The notes beneath the pieces were generated by a model, which did not search any database, had not been told where the DNA came from, and saw only the letters and a list, made by a program, of their open reading frames with translations. 64,000 nt of DNA from Anaerolineales bacterium HSG24 (lineage in GTDB: Bacteria > Chloroflexota > Anaerolineae > 4572-78 > J111), in contig JAUCGB010000009.1 in the NCBI GenBank assembly GCA_030377895.1, forward strand, positions 1 to 64,000. Reading direction: 5' to 3'. Made by a program: the position numbers and the translations under genes. Within the stretch, counting starts at the first letter, position 1. The number at the start of each line of letters is the position of its first letter. Of the stretch, positions 43,770 through 52,190 are shown piece after piece.

Positions 43770-45377
43770 GTGCTACACAAACTTAAAATAACAACATTTA
43801 TAATCGTCATGGCCCTGATTGTGATCGGCTGTAATAAATCTCAACCCCAAACGGATATTAAACCGATTGCCGATGAGGTTGCCCCCGCGACGCTGGTTGA
43901 GACCAATCAAAACGGTACCGAGCCATCTGATACGGAGGCGGAAAGCTCAGGGCAAGTTTTAACCTTTAATTTGACCGGTGGTCCGATTGAGTTTTGTGAC
44001 ACCTTAACCATCGCCGAAAATGGCGAATTTTTACTGTCACAACCATGTAAGAATAATAATCTATCCGGGACGCTGGTCGGTTCTGATTTGAATTCGTTTC
44101 AAACATGGGTTAAGGAGTTGGGCAATATCAACCTCACTCAGACCAGCGATGTTGATGAGGGACAAATTAGCTCCTCACTCCAGTTTCAAGGTCAGGGCAG
44201 TCAGGCTGATGCAACTCAAGAAGCTACGGTATTTAATTGGGTTAATGGACTAGTTATTCGCATGCAACCTCCACCGAGGGTGGAGGCCCCGCCGACTCCA
44301 GTGGAGATTGGGGCCGAAGGGCTTTGTCCGAGTATCAGCAAACCAGCTATTTTGGTTGACAATTATGATAGCCCCTACCAAATTATCGCCATTGATGCCA
44401 CAACTGGTGAAACATGTGATATTGTGTTGAACCAATCTCCCACAGGTAAGATGATCAGTGTCGGAGCAATCTATTATCCTGTTTTTGATGAGGTTGCCAA
44501 AACCATCACTATCTGGCGGGTTGGCGCAGACGGAAGTCAAACGCCACTAGAGTTCACCACCGTCAACATGGCGGAGGGGTTTTTGCCTTTTAATTTTGTC
44601 CTGTCTGCTGACGGTTCTAAAATCGCTTGGACGCGCACCGAAATTGATGTTGCATCCAATCCTGAAACGCCGCCTTATCGCAACGATTTGTGGGTAGCCA
44701 ATATTGACGGTTCCGAGTTGGTTACGGTGCTGGATCAGGTTGAAAATAGCCAAGCCCTTTATCTAGCTCCGATTCGATTTTCGCCCGATGTTAGTATGCT
44801 TTATTATGCCTTACAACCGAACAATTTAAGCAACACCGACTCGGCTTTTGCCGGACGGTACGACAGTCTGTACGCTATCTCGACCAATGGCGGAGAGCCG
44901 GAACAGCGTTATCTCTGTGTCGAAGAAAATGCCCGATTTTGTGTGGGCGATATTTCACCGGATGGTACGGTTATCGCTTATGTTGACTTAGAAACCCGAA
45001 CGGTCAATCTTTTAGGAGCAGATGGAGTCATAATTAACAGCTTTACCGCCCCCGGCAACGATTATGTGGGTCAACCGACCTTTAGCCCCGCCGGTAATCT
45101 GGCCTTTGTCTCTTTAACGTTTAATACGGAGAGCGAGCAGTTCCCACCACCAGTCAAACCGGGCTACCTGAGCATGGTTTCGCCGCCCTATTCCGACTCG
45201 GCGCAAACCATTTTGACCGATGACCATGTAATTCGGCTGTGGGAATGGGTTGACGATAATCATTTGGCCTACGGCGTGACCACCGAAGACACCTTTAGTA
45301 TTGGGGTAGGCGTGGTCTCGTTGACTGGTGAGACGAATCAACTGACCCCCAACTTCCCATTGGGCGTGTGGCGATAG
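43770..45377 (+). CDS. TolB-like propeller lipoprotein
   Basis: About 535 residues, starting at GTG 43770 with CAGGAG 7 nt upstream; a longer frame from 43710 lacks such a site. The N-terminus is a lipoprotein signal (FIIVMALIVIGC, lipobox VIGC). A Thr/Glu-rich linker and a beta domain follow (about 55-180). From about 190 to the end there are WD40/TolB-like repeats (LSADGSKIAWTR, IRFSPDVSMLYY, DISPDGTVIAYVD, FSPAGNLAFVS). It is probably a surface protein on the outer face of the membrane. No ligand or partner is evident. Confidence 0.8.
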   Translation: MLHKLKITTFIIVMALIVIGCNKSQPQTDIKPIADEVAPATLVETNQNGTEPSDTEAESSGQVLTFNLTGGPIEFCDTLTIAENGEFLLSQPCKNNNLSGTLVGSDLNSFQTWVKELGNINLTQTSDVDEGQISSSLQFQGQGSQADATQEATVFNWVNGLVIRMQPPPRVEAPPTPVEIGAEGLCPSISKPAILVDNYDSPYQIIAIDATTGETCDIVLNQSPTGKMISVGAIYYPVFDEVAKTITIWRVGADGSQTPLEFTTVNMAEGFLPFNFVLSADGSKIAWTRTEIDVASNPETPPYRNDLWVANIDGSELVTVLDQVENSQALYLAPIRFSPDVSMLYYALQPNNLSNTDSAFAGRYDSLYAISTNGGEPEQRYLCVEENARFCVGDISPDGTVIAYVDLETRTVNLLGADGVIINSFTAPGNDYVGQPTFSPAGNLAFVSLTFNTESEQFPPPVKPGYLSMVSPPYSDSAQTILTDDHVIRLWEWVDDNHLAYGVTTEDTFSIGVGVVSLTGETNQLTPNFPLGVWR

Positions 45378-45410
45378 AAAAGATGAAAAGATAGAAGACG
45401 TGGTCAGAAA

Positions 45411-45695
45411 GTCGCTCCCCTCGTTCCCAATCTCCAGATTGGGAAAGTATTTGCCATAGAAACTCTGTTTCTGGCATGTTGCAAGTCGCAAACAGAGTTT
45501 GCTTGAGCAATTGTGTTCCCAAACCCAGTTTGGGAACAAGTTTGTCGGGTAAAGTCGCTCCTCCTCGTTCCCAATCTCCAGATTGGGAAAGTATTTGCCA
45601 TAGAAACTCTGTTTCTGGCATGTTGCAAGTCGCAAACAGAGTTTGCTTGAGCAATTGTGTTCCCAAACCCAGTTTGGGAACACGTTTGTCGGGTA
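45411..45695. repeat. Two tandem J elements
   Basis: Two copies (45411 and 45554, period 143 bp) of a sequence with GTTCCCAATC/GATTGGGAA, AACTCTGTTT/AAACAGAGTTT and CCCAAAC/GTTTGGG dyads. Each ends TTTGTCGGGTA, the same end as C elements. They fill the gap between the lipoprotein and fni. Confidence 0.75.
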
Positions 45696-45707
45696 GCAAG
45701 TACGCCC

Positions 45708-46730
45708 TTACACTCGTTTCAATCGATTGGTTTGTTGCAGTTTGGCGATTGAGTCAACCCCGATGCCAAACATGGCGACTCGTAGCTCTTTGTGGATAAT
45801 CTCAATCTCATCCAGAATTGTTTGGTAAGAATTGTCTGCCGCTTGCAAAAACGGGCCGGCCATGCCACCGACCGTAGCTCCAAGGGCGATGGCTTTGGCA
45901 ATATCTAAACCATCCCGCAACCCACCACTGGCGATAATGGGCGTGTTGGGCGACGTGCCTCGCTTGGCCGCTAAAATCGCCTCCGCCGTGGGGATGCCCC
46001 AATCAATAAACGTGGCCGCTACGCGACGTTGAATCTCGGTTTGAGTGCGATACATCTCTACCTGACTCCAACTGGTGCCACCGGAGCCTGCCACATCAAT
46101 CGCGGCGATACCGGCGTTGCTCAACTGCCGGACGGTATCTTCGGCAAAGCCCCAACCAACCTCTTTGGCGATCACGGGGACTGATATTCGCTGGCAGACC
46201 TGTTCAATTTTTTGGAGCAGTCCGGCAAAGTTGGTATCCCCCTCAGGCTGAACCGCTTCTTGAATGGGGTTAAAATGCAAAATCAAAGCGTCCCCCTCAA
46301 TCATTTCGACGGCCTGCTGACATTTTTCGGGCGTGTATCCATAGTTAAGCTGGACAGCCCCCAAATTCGCCATCAAGACCGTAGTTGGGGCAAAGTCACG
46401 AATATGGAAGGTATAGGCTAAATCGTCATCAGCTAACGCGCCCCGTTGTGAGCCAACGCCCATCGCGATTTGATGATGTTCAGCTGCTTCGGCTAATAAG
46501 CGGTTAATCTGATAAGCAGATTCGGTGCCTCCGGTCATGGAGGAGATGAGCAGAGGTAGGCGCAGAGTCTTGCCCAAAAAATCAACCGAGGTGTCGATTT
46601 GGCTTAAATCTATCTCTGGCAAGGCCTGTGGTAAAAAGCGATACGTTTCTAACCCAGTGGTAATCGCTTTAAAATCAACATCTTTTTCTAAATTAATGCG
46701 GATATGATCCGACTTTCGTTTTTCATGCAT
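45708..46730 (-). CDS. fni: Isopentenyl-diphosphate isomerase, type 2
   Basis: An FMN- and NADPH-dependent enzyme interconverting IPP and DMAPP, unrelated to the type 1 isomerase. About 340 residues. Family stretches are RKSDHIRINL at the start, ISSMTGGT (about 64), AMGVGSQRGAL (about 89), LILHFNPIQE (about 150), PVIAKEVGWG (about 187), AIDVAGSGGTSW (about 211) and ASGGLRDGLDIAKAIALGA. ATG at 46730 is chosen over an upstream TTG at 46754; both have weak ribosome sites. It completes the mevalonate-derived isoprenoid route with mvaD. Confidence 0.95.
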   Translation of the reverse strand: MHEKRKSDHIRINLEKDVDFKAITTGLETYRFLPQALPEIDLSQIDTSVDFLGKTLRLPLLISSMTGGTESAYQINRLLAEAAEHHQIAMGVGSQRGALADDDLAYTFHIRDFAPTTVLMANLGAVQLNYGYTPEKCQQAVEMIEGDALILHFNPIQEAVQPEGDTNFAGLLQKIEQVCQRISVPVIAKEVGWGFAEDTVRQLSNAGIAAIDVAGSGGTSWSQVEMYRTQTEIQRRVAATFIDWGIPTAEAILAAKRGTSPNTPIIASGGLRDGLDIAKAIALGATVGGMAGPFLQAADNSYQTILDEIEIIHKELRVAMFGIGVDSIAKLQQTNRLKRV

Positions 46731-46939
46731 GATGTAATTGAAGCGAATGTTCAAATGGCAAATATATAAATATGCGATACTATTGTCGCTGTTATTCGCA
46801 TATTAGCTATTCATTATTCGCACATTCGCTTGCGGAGTGTACCAACTGACGATACCTGTGTCAAGCCATTGACAGTTTTTATCGACGTTGGTACAATGCG
46901 CTAAGTTTTTTGTCGATTCGTCGAGCTACAGATTTTAAG

Positions 46940-47116
46940 GATGCTAACTTTTTCTTTGGTTTAGCCGGAATCAACACTACAACGAATACTTAACTGCGGA
47001 ACGGATGGTTTTCATCCGTATATAATCACTGTAAATAGCAAAGATGTCACGTTATTGGCGAAATATATCCGTTGAGTTTTGAAGTATCCGTTGTAGTGTT
47101 CCCGCCAAAGATTCCG
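46940..47116. mobile_element. I element, copy 2
   Basis: The counterpart of 33703-33875 with the same order of segments (GATGCTAAC, AACACTACAACG, CGTTATTGGCGAAATATATCC, GTTGTAGTGTT, GATTCCG). It lies upstream of acpP. Confidence 0.7.
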
Positions 47117-47254
47117 TTAGCGTCAGAGATTTTAAGGATACGGATTAATGGATAAATCGCGTTTATCCGTGTCCAGAATCTAAGCTTGTTGAGAAACGAT
47201 AAAACCATTTGTTTTTTTAGTTCAGTATAGATTACTTGTAAGGAGAGTATATAA

Positions 47255-47500
47255 ATGACCAAAGATGAAGTTTTTGCAAAAGTAAAAGATATTATCGTTG
47301 AACAGTTGGGTGCAGAAGACTATAATATCCGCATGGAAGACAGCTTCCGAGAAAATTTGGATGCAGATTCTCTCGATTTAGTCGAACTAATTATGGCCTT
47401 TGAAGAAGAGTTTGGCGGTGAGATTTCAGACGAAGAAGCACAAGAAATCACCACTGTTGGCGCGGCGGTAAAATATCTTCATGCCCGCAGCCCTGCTTAA
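47255..47500 (+). CDS. acpP: Acyl carrier protein
   Basis: An 81-residue, very acidic four-helix protein. The phosphopantetheine attachment site is Ser39 in [21 protein letters not shown] at 47255 follows AGGAG with good spacing. It carries acyl chains in fatty-acid synthesis. It stands alone rather than in a fab cluster. The rnc gene, often next to acpP in other bacteria, lies far away at 4768. Confidence 0.96.
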   Translation: MTKDEVFAKVKDIIVEQLGAEDYNIRMEDSFRENLDADSLDLVELIMAFEEEFGGEISDEEAQEITTVGAAVKYLHARSPA

Positions 47501-47573
47501 GCAGGTTTCTGGTCAGCATAAGATTTCGATTTCACCTTAGGGAGTTCCAAGAAAATAAATCTCTCAGTAGCTC

Positions 47574-47623
47574 ACGGAGGGCCGGCTTCCAGCCGACATG
47601 TTGGCTGGAAGCCAACTCTCCGT
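47574..47623. repeat. Palindrome after acpP
   Basis: Nested pairs ACGGAG/CTCCGT and GGCTTCCAGCC/GGCTGGAAGCC form a long hairpin that could end the acpP transcript, although no T run follows directly. Confidence 0.6.
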
Positions 47624-47664
47624 TTGGGAGGTTTTAAAAGTTGGAACAGCTTTATGCAAAACGC

Positions 47665-47767
47665 GGCTATCAACGTAAGCCGAGACATGTAGCACATGCT
47701 TCAGCCTGTGCCGCACAGTCTAAAGACTGTGTTACGATATTATCTGTCGCACGTTAAGTTGATAGCC
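47665..47767 (+). mobile_element. B element, 103 bp
   Basis: A complete copy from GGCTATCAACGTAAGCC to GTTAAGTTGATAGCC with perfect 10-bp terminal inverted repeats. Confidence 0.8.
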
Positions 47768-47818
47768 CAAAACGCGCAAACGCGCAGATTATTAAAATCA
47801 AAAAATCAAAATCCCGTT

Positions 47819-47861
47819 CCTTAGAGTTGGCAGGCTTGTATATAGCTTGTCAACTCTAAGG
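47819..47861. repeat. Inverted repeat upstream of mobA
   Basis: CCTTAGAGTTG and CAACTCTAAGG form an 11-bp stem around a 21-nt loop, ending 22 nt before the mobA start. It could influence mobA expression; it does not resemble the Moco riboswitch. Confidence 0.5.
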
Positions 47862-47883
47862 CTGGACGATTTACGGACAGGTT

Positions 47884-48492
47884 ATGGTTAGCGTTGCAAT
47901 TTTGGCTGGTGGTCAAAGCAAACGGATGGGGTTGAACAAAGCCTTTCTGAGAATGGGCGGCTTGACCATCATCGAGCGAATTATTACTCAAGTAACTTCT
48001 TTAACCGACGACTTATTCATTAGTACTAACTCACCAGAATTTTATGAACCGTTTGATTTGCCCCTAGTAGCAGATATATATCCCGACAAAGCGGCGTTAG
48101 GAGGGGTATATAGTTCGATTCGGGCCGCCAAATATGCTCAAGTTTTAGTAGTGGCTTGTGACATGCCCTTATTAAATCGTCCTTTGCTAGACTATTTGAT
48201 AACCTTAGCCCCTACCGCTGATATTATTGCCCCCCTGATTCATCCCTCTCAGCCAGAAACCCTCCATACTATCTACAGTAAAACCTGTTTGTCCGCCATA
48301 GAAAATTGTCTTTCAGTAAACCGATTACGTATCTTTGGCTTTTTTAACGAAATGTCAGTTCGATATGTTTCCCCCGCAGAAATCCTACCGCTAGACCCAC
48401 ATCTTCACTCATTCATCAACACCAACACCCCCGAAGAATGGAATGTTATAAAATCATTGGTCAATCAGCAAGACGAAGAAGGGGATAGTTGA
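47884..48492 (+). CDS. mobA: Molybdenum cofactor guanylyltransferase (MobA)
   Basis: 202 residues. It attaches GMP to molybdenum-molybdopterin, giving the MGD form used by DMSO-reductase-family enzymes. The nucleotide-binding signature LAGGQSKRMGLNKA is at residues 7-20, followed by ALGGVYSSIRAA (about 77) and VVACDMPLLNRPLLDYL (about 96). The C-terminus is typical (SFINTNTPEEW). ATG at 47884. It lies 38 kb from the moaC/moaDE operon. The downstream kinase has its own likely promoter. Confidence 0.92.
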   Translation: MVSVAILAGGQSKRMGLNKAFLRMGGLTIIERIITQVTSLTDDLFISTNSPEFYEPFDLPLVADIYPDKAALGGVYSSIRAAKYAQVLVVACDMPLLNRPLLDYLITLAPTADIIAPLIHPSQPETLHTIYSKTCLSAIENCLSVNRLRIFGFFNEMSVRYVSPAEILPLDPHLHSFINTNTPEEWNVIKSLVNQQDEEGDS

Positions 48493-48540
48493 AGCCCATA
48501 TCGAGAAAACAGGGCTGACTCCTACTTGCAGGCTGACTAT

Positions 48541-48548
48541 GCTATAAT
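48541..48548 (+). promoter_or_regulatory. Extended -10 promoter candidate
   Basis: TGCTATAAT is an extended -10 (TGnTATAAT), about 40 nt upstream of the GAF-PAS kinase start. No good -35 is seen, which extended -10 promoters can do without. Confidence 0.4.
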
Positions 48549-48588
48549 TGACAATTGAAGTTGATTATCACCGTAAACAGAGGTTATC

Positions 48589-50091
48589 ATGTCAGAAGAG
48601 TTAGGTTTACTCAATCGCATTAGCGAGGAACTGAACAAAGATTTGAACCCTGACCGAATGTTACGCCGGGTTCTCAATTTAACCGTCGTTCACTTTGACG
48701 CGAGCACAGGTAGTATTATGTTGTTTGATGAGCAACATCGAGTGACAGCATTTATTTTGCAGCAAGAGGATTTGAGTCGTGCCCGAGCCAGTCGTATTGT
48801 TGGGACGGTGCTGACCGAGGGGTTCGCCGGATGGATGCTAAAAAAACAGCAGGGCGACATCATCCATGATACCTATCAAGATGATCGTTGGATTGTGTAT
48901 GACAACCAACCCTATGATGTCCGCTCGGTGATTGGCATGCCCCTCCGACGGCGGCAACGGCTCGTCGGGATTTTGACCCTCGTGCATGACGAGGCCCACC
49001 ACTTTAAGCAGAATAACTTGTCTCTTTTGAACGCCATTGCCGGTCAAGCTGCTATCGCCCTTGAAAACGCGTATCTGTTTCGACAAACCGAACAGGAACG
49101 GATTAAACTGTCGGCCATTATCAACGGTACTCAGGATGCTGTGTTGGTGATTAGTCCTAAAAACGAACTGATCCTCTTGAATCCAACCGCGGAAGAGTTA
49201 CTTAAGGTGAACGGTTATGATTGGTATAATCAGCCGATTACTAGTTTGACCGATAATAAAGAACTACTTAAGTTTTTATCACCCGATGCACCGAGCACGG
49301 GTGAAGTGACCTTGACTGATGGGCGAGTGATGTGGGCCAGTGTGACCAAAACGTCTGCCCAAGACCGAGTGACCGTTTTACGCGATATTAGCTCCTATAA
49401 AGAGCTTGACCGCATGAAACGTCGCTTTGTGATCGCTTTTACTCATGATTTACGCACCCCATTAGCCACCGTTAAAGGGTATGTCGATTTACTTCGCATG
49501 GATGGGCCGGTGACGGAACTGCAAGAAGAGGATTTAGTTGGCATCTCCACTGCCACTCATGCCATGAAATCGTTGGTAGAGGATTTGTTGGAGCTAAGTC
49601 GCTTGGAACAGTTGGAGCATTTAACAGCTGAGGTAATTGATATGCAAGATGTTATCCAGTCGAGTCTGATTTACATGCGTCCCGCGGCCAAATCAAAACG
49701 AATCGAACTAATTGTCGGGGAAATCCCAACTGGGCTGATGGTGGAAGGCAGTAACGTCTTGTTAACCAGAGCCATCAGTAACTTTTTAGACAACGCCATC
49801 AAATATACCCCGCGTGGGGGGCAAGTTCGATTGCAAATGAACCAAACGAATGATCAAGCAAACGTTTCGGTTACTGATAATGGCCCCGGAATTTCGGCCA
49901 AAGACTTACCCCGTGTCTTTGAAAAATTCTTCCGTACCAGAGCCGAGGTTGATGAGAGTGTTCCCGGTACGGGGTTAGGATTGTCCATCGTCAAAACCAT
50001 TGTCGAACACCATCAAGGCGAGGTTTGGGTAGAGAGTAAACCCAACGAAGGCAGTACCTTCACCATGAGTTTGCCGTTGGTCATAGAATAG
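48589..50091 (+). CDS. GAF-PAS sensor histidine kinase
   Basis: A soluble 500-residue kinase. GAF (about 15-165, TGSIMLFDEQHR, GMPLRRRQRLVGILTL), PAS (about 175-265), HisKA with FTHDLRTPLATVKGYVDLL (phospho-acceptor His about 285) and HATPase (DNAIKYTPRGG, DNGPGISAKDLPRVFEKFF, GTGLGLSIV). The architecture matches Chloroflexota GAF-containing kinases. ATG at 48589 has AGAGGTT. No response regulator is adjacent; the nearest is at 54027. A strong terminator follows at 50118. Confidence 0.95.
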   Translation: MSEELGLLNRISEELNKDLNPDRMLRRVLNLTVVHFDASTGSIMLFDEQHRVTAFILQQEDLSRARASRIVGTVLTEGFAGWMLKKQQGDIIHDTYQDDRWIVYDNQPYDVRSVIGMPLRRRQRLVGILTLVHDEAHHFKQNNLSLLNAIAGQAAIALENAYLFRQTEQERIKLSAIINGTQDAVLVISPKNELILLNPTAEELLKVNGYDWYNQPITSLTDNKELLKFLSPDAPSTGEVTLTDGRVMWASVTKTSAQDRVTVLRDISSYKELDRMKRRFVIAFTHDLRTPLATVKGYVDLLRMDGPVTELQEEDLVGISTATHAMKSLVEDLLELSRLEQLEHLTAEVIDMQDVIQSSLIYMRPAAKSKRIELIVGEIPTGLMVEGSNVLLTRAISNFLDNAIKYTPRGGQVRLQMNQTNDQANVSVTDNGPGISAKDLPRVFEKFFRTRAEVDESVPGTGLGLSIVKTIVEHHQGEVWVESKPNEGSTFTMSLPLVIE

Positions 50092-50117
50092 AAGGTCATA
50101 GAATAGAAAGTTGAATC

Positions 50118-50178
50118 CGTTTTAGCAAAAAAAGGGTCTCTCATCAATTTGATGAGAGACCCTTTTTTTGCTAAAACG
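50118..50178. terminator. Strong bidirectional terminator
   Basis: A 61-bp near-perfect palindrome with stem GGGTCTCTCATCAA/TTGATGAGAGACCC, A7/T7 tracts and outer CGTTTTAGC/GCTAAAACG. It lies between the convergent kinase (plus) and dockerin gene (minus) and can serve both. Confidence 0.85.
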
Positions 50179-50202
50179 TCAATTCTAATGCTTACTTCTG
50201 AT

Positions 50203-50305
50203 GGCTATCAACGTAAGCCGAGACATGTAGCACATGCTTTAGCCTGTGCCGCACAGTCTAAAGACTGTGTTACGATATTATCTGTCGCACGTTAAGTTGG
50301 TAGCC
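50203..50305 (+). mobile_element. B element, 103 bp
   Basis: From GGCTATCAACGTAAGCC to GTTGGTAGCC, a full copy close to the one at 47665, next to the terminator. Confidence 0.8.
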
Positions 50306-50315
50306 CTTCTGATGC

Positions 50316-51884
50316 TTATTGCCAAGCGACCAACGGCCCTTGGACATTGTAGTTCCCAGCGGCTAAACTCAAATCAAAGATGTTGACTGTGCCATCATCG
50401 TTCAAATCGGCCAATTCGTTAGTCCCTTGATATTTGCTGGCAACGTAGGCTAAATCGAGAATGTTGATAATATCATCGTTGTTGATGTCTCCGGCCAAAA
50501 GGATGATGTGTCCCACATTTGTAGCAGTCACGTCACCACCAGCTATTTGAGCGGCAGTCCCAACTTCGGCTCGTGCGCTTATGTAACCGGCTTTTTTGAT
50601 CGTGACAGGTTCACCACCAGTCACGCTAAAGCTACCATCAGCCCCAGTAACCATCTCATCTCCGGTTGAGCCGACAACGGTCACGCCACTGTAGTCATTT
50701 TGACCTTCTAAGGCCACTGAGCCAGAAACGGTTGAGGCACAATCCACGCTAACGGTGACATTTCCGTTGCTCAACTCAGCCTCAATGGGGTTTCCATTCG
50801 GGTCGGATAAGGCAAAGGTGTTGACGCGAACTTGGCCCGTCCCTTGAGATTGCGGAACCCAGTCGATGGTGATGATGTTGGCTTTGCTACTAACTTGATC
50901 GCCCAATAGAGTAGCGGCAAAGTTAATCGTACCACTGCTAGTATCCACCTCATTTTCCACCACAAAACCGCTGGCAAAGGCCCCGTTGTTGTTGACTTGC
51001 ACCCCAGCTTTATCGAGGTCTGCATCGGCTACTTGAACAACAGAGGTATCATACATGATTTCCAACTCAAGCCCGACCAAATCAGTAATGCCGTCAACAG
51101 TTAAGACCATGCTCTCTTCGGCTGTACAACTATCGATGCTCAAATCGGCTGGCTCAAAGGCTAATGATGGGTCAGTCGGTTCAATCGTTGGTTGGGTGAC
51201 TGGGGTATTCGTTGGTTGGGTGACTGGAGTATTCGTTGGTTGGGTGACTGGAGTATTCGTTGGTTGGGTGACTGGAGTATTCGTTGGTTGGGTGACTGGG
51301 GTATTCGTCGGTTGGGTGACTGGAGTATTCGTTGGTTGGGTGACTGGAGTATTCGTCGGTTGGGTGACTGGAGTATTCGTCGGTTGGGTGACTGGAGTAT
51401 TCGTTGGTTGGGTGACTGGAGTATTCGTCGGCTCACCAGTCGGGTCAGTGCTAATATCGCCCACCAAAACGGCTTCACTGGTCGTACAAGCACTAAAATG
51501 TGCGCCGGTAGGGTCGCTAGCCGTCACATCAAAAATATATTGCCCGTTAACATCGGTGTAAGTATAAACTCCATCATACTCGCCTACTCGGTCTACGAGG
51601 CCAAAGCCTTCGGCCGTGCTGGCTTGTACGACATCTTTGGTGACATCGGCTCGCACCACGGCTCCGCCTAGCGGTGTACCTTGACTATCTGCCACTCGGA
51701 CGGTAATGAGAATCGCCTCATTAAGTTCGTACTGAGTCTGGTCAAACATAATGCTGGTGATTTCGCATGCAGGTAACGAACTATCCTGCTGGGCGAATGA
51801 TGTTTGGACAGGTGTTAACACGACTAACACGGTTAAAACCGCCACTAAGTTGTACAAAAACCATTTTTGTTTCAGGTGTTGCAT
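50316..51884 (-). CDS. Secreted protein with Ig-like, cohesin-like and dockerin domains
   Basis: 522 residues. A signal peptide (LVAVLTVLVVLTPVQTSFAQ) leads to an Ig-like domain (about 35-145) and ten TNTPVTQP repeats (about 158-238). A cohesin-like beta-sandwich (about 245-385, VGLELEIMYDTSVVQVADAD, ANIITIDWVP), a small carboxypeptidase-regulatory-like fold and a C-terminal type I dockerin follow, with two calcium loops (GDINNDDIINILDLAYVA and DLNDDGTVNIFDLSLAAG). Carrying cohesin and dockerin folds together suggests self-assembly or scaffolding at the cell surface. ATG at 51884 has AAGGAGG. Confidence 0.88.
   Translation of the reverse strand: MQHLKQKWFLYNLVAVLTVLVVLTPVQTSFAQQDSSLPACEITSIMFDQTQYELNEAILITVRVADSQGTPLGGAVVRADVTKDVVQASTAEGFGLVDRVGEYDGVYTYTDVNGQYIFDVTASDPTGAHFSACTTSEAVLVGDISTDPTGEPTNTPVTQPTNTPVTQPTNTPVTQPTNTPVTQPTNTPVTQPTNTPVTQPTNTPVTQPTNTPVTQPTNTPVTQPTNTPVTQPTIEPTDPSLAFEPADLSIDSCTAEESMVLTVDGITDLVGLELEIMYDTSVVQVADADLDKAGVQVNNNGAFASGFVVENEVDTSSGTINFAATLLGDQVSSKANIITIDWVPQSQGTGQVRVNTFALSDPNGNPIEAELSNGNVTVSVDCASTVSGSVALEGQNDYSGVTVVGSTGDEMVTGADGSFSVTGGEPVTIKKAGYISARAEVGTAAQIAGGDVTATNVGHIILLAGDINNDDIINILDLAYVASKYQGTNELADLNDDGTVNIFDLSLAAGNYNVQGPLVAWQ
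51186..51431. repeat. 24-bp coding tandem repeat, 10 units
   Basis: Ten copies of a 24-bp unit (plus strand GTTGGTTGGGTGACTGGAG + TATTC) encode TNTPVTQP. Units differ only at a few third positions, indicating recent expansion. Copy change would stay in frame. Confidence 0.9.
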
Positions 51885-51914
51885 TTGATAACCTCCTTAA
51901 GGTCAATGATTTTT

Positions 51915-52080
51915 GGTAGTGCTGACCCATTGACTGATAAGCCCCATATCATTCCGAGGTGTAGCGAAGTGGAACAGATGAATCCCTCAGCAGATATGCG
52001 TTTGAGGAACTTTTCTTTTCTTCCCTCTACTTCGTTACGTTCAGAGTGACATGGGCATCAGTCAACGTGGCAACACTACC
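51915..52080. mobile_element. L element, copy 1
   Basis: 166 bp with inverted ends: GGTAGTGCTGACCCATTGAC at the left, and GTCAACGTGGCAACACTACC at the right. Inner segments (GTAGCGAAGTGGAAC, CTACTTCGTTACGTTCAG) also pair. Copy 2 is at 53772. Confidence 0.75.
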
Positions 52081-52190
52081 TGAATTTTTAGTTGAGCATA
52101 GCGTAACATAATTAAGATATTGCCTCAACGGAGTTAATGCGGATAGTTCCTGAGTGAGAGTATCTATCATTAACTGCGTAGTAGCACGGA

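Noticed and set aside
45114-45799. Minus- and plus-strand frames over the J repeats
   Set aside because: They are translations of the duplicated palindromic element and of the antisense of the lipoprotein gene.
51055-51671. Plus-strand and other-frame open frames over the 24-bp repeat
   Set aside because: Repetitive shadows of the TNTPVTQP coding repeat; the minus-strand gene has a signal peptide, AAGGAGG site and recognisable domains.
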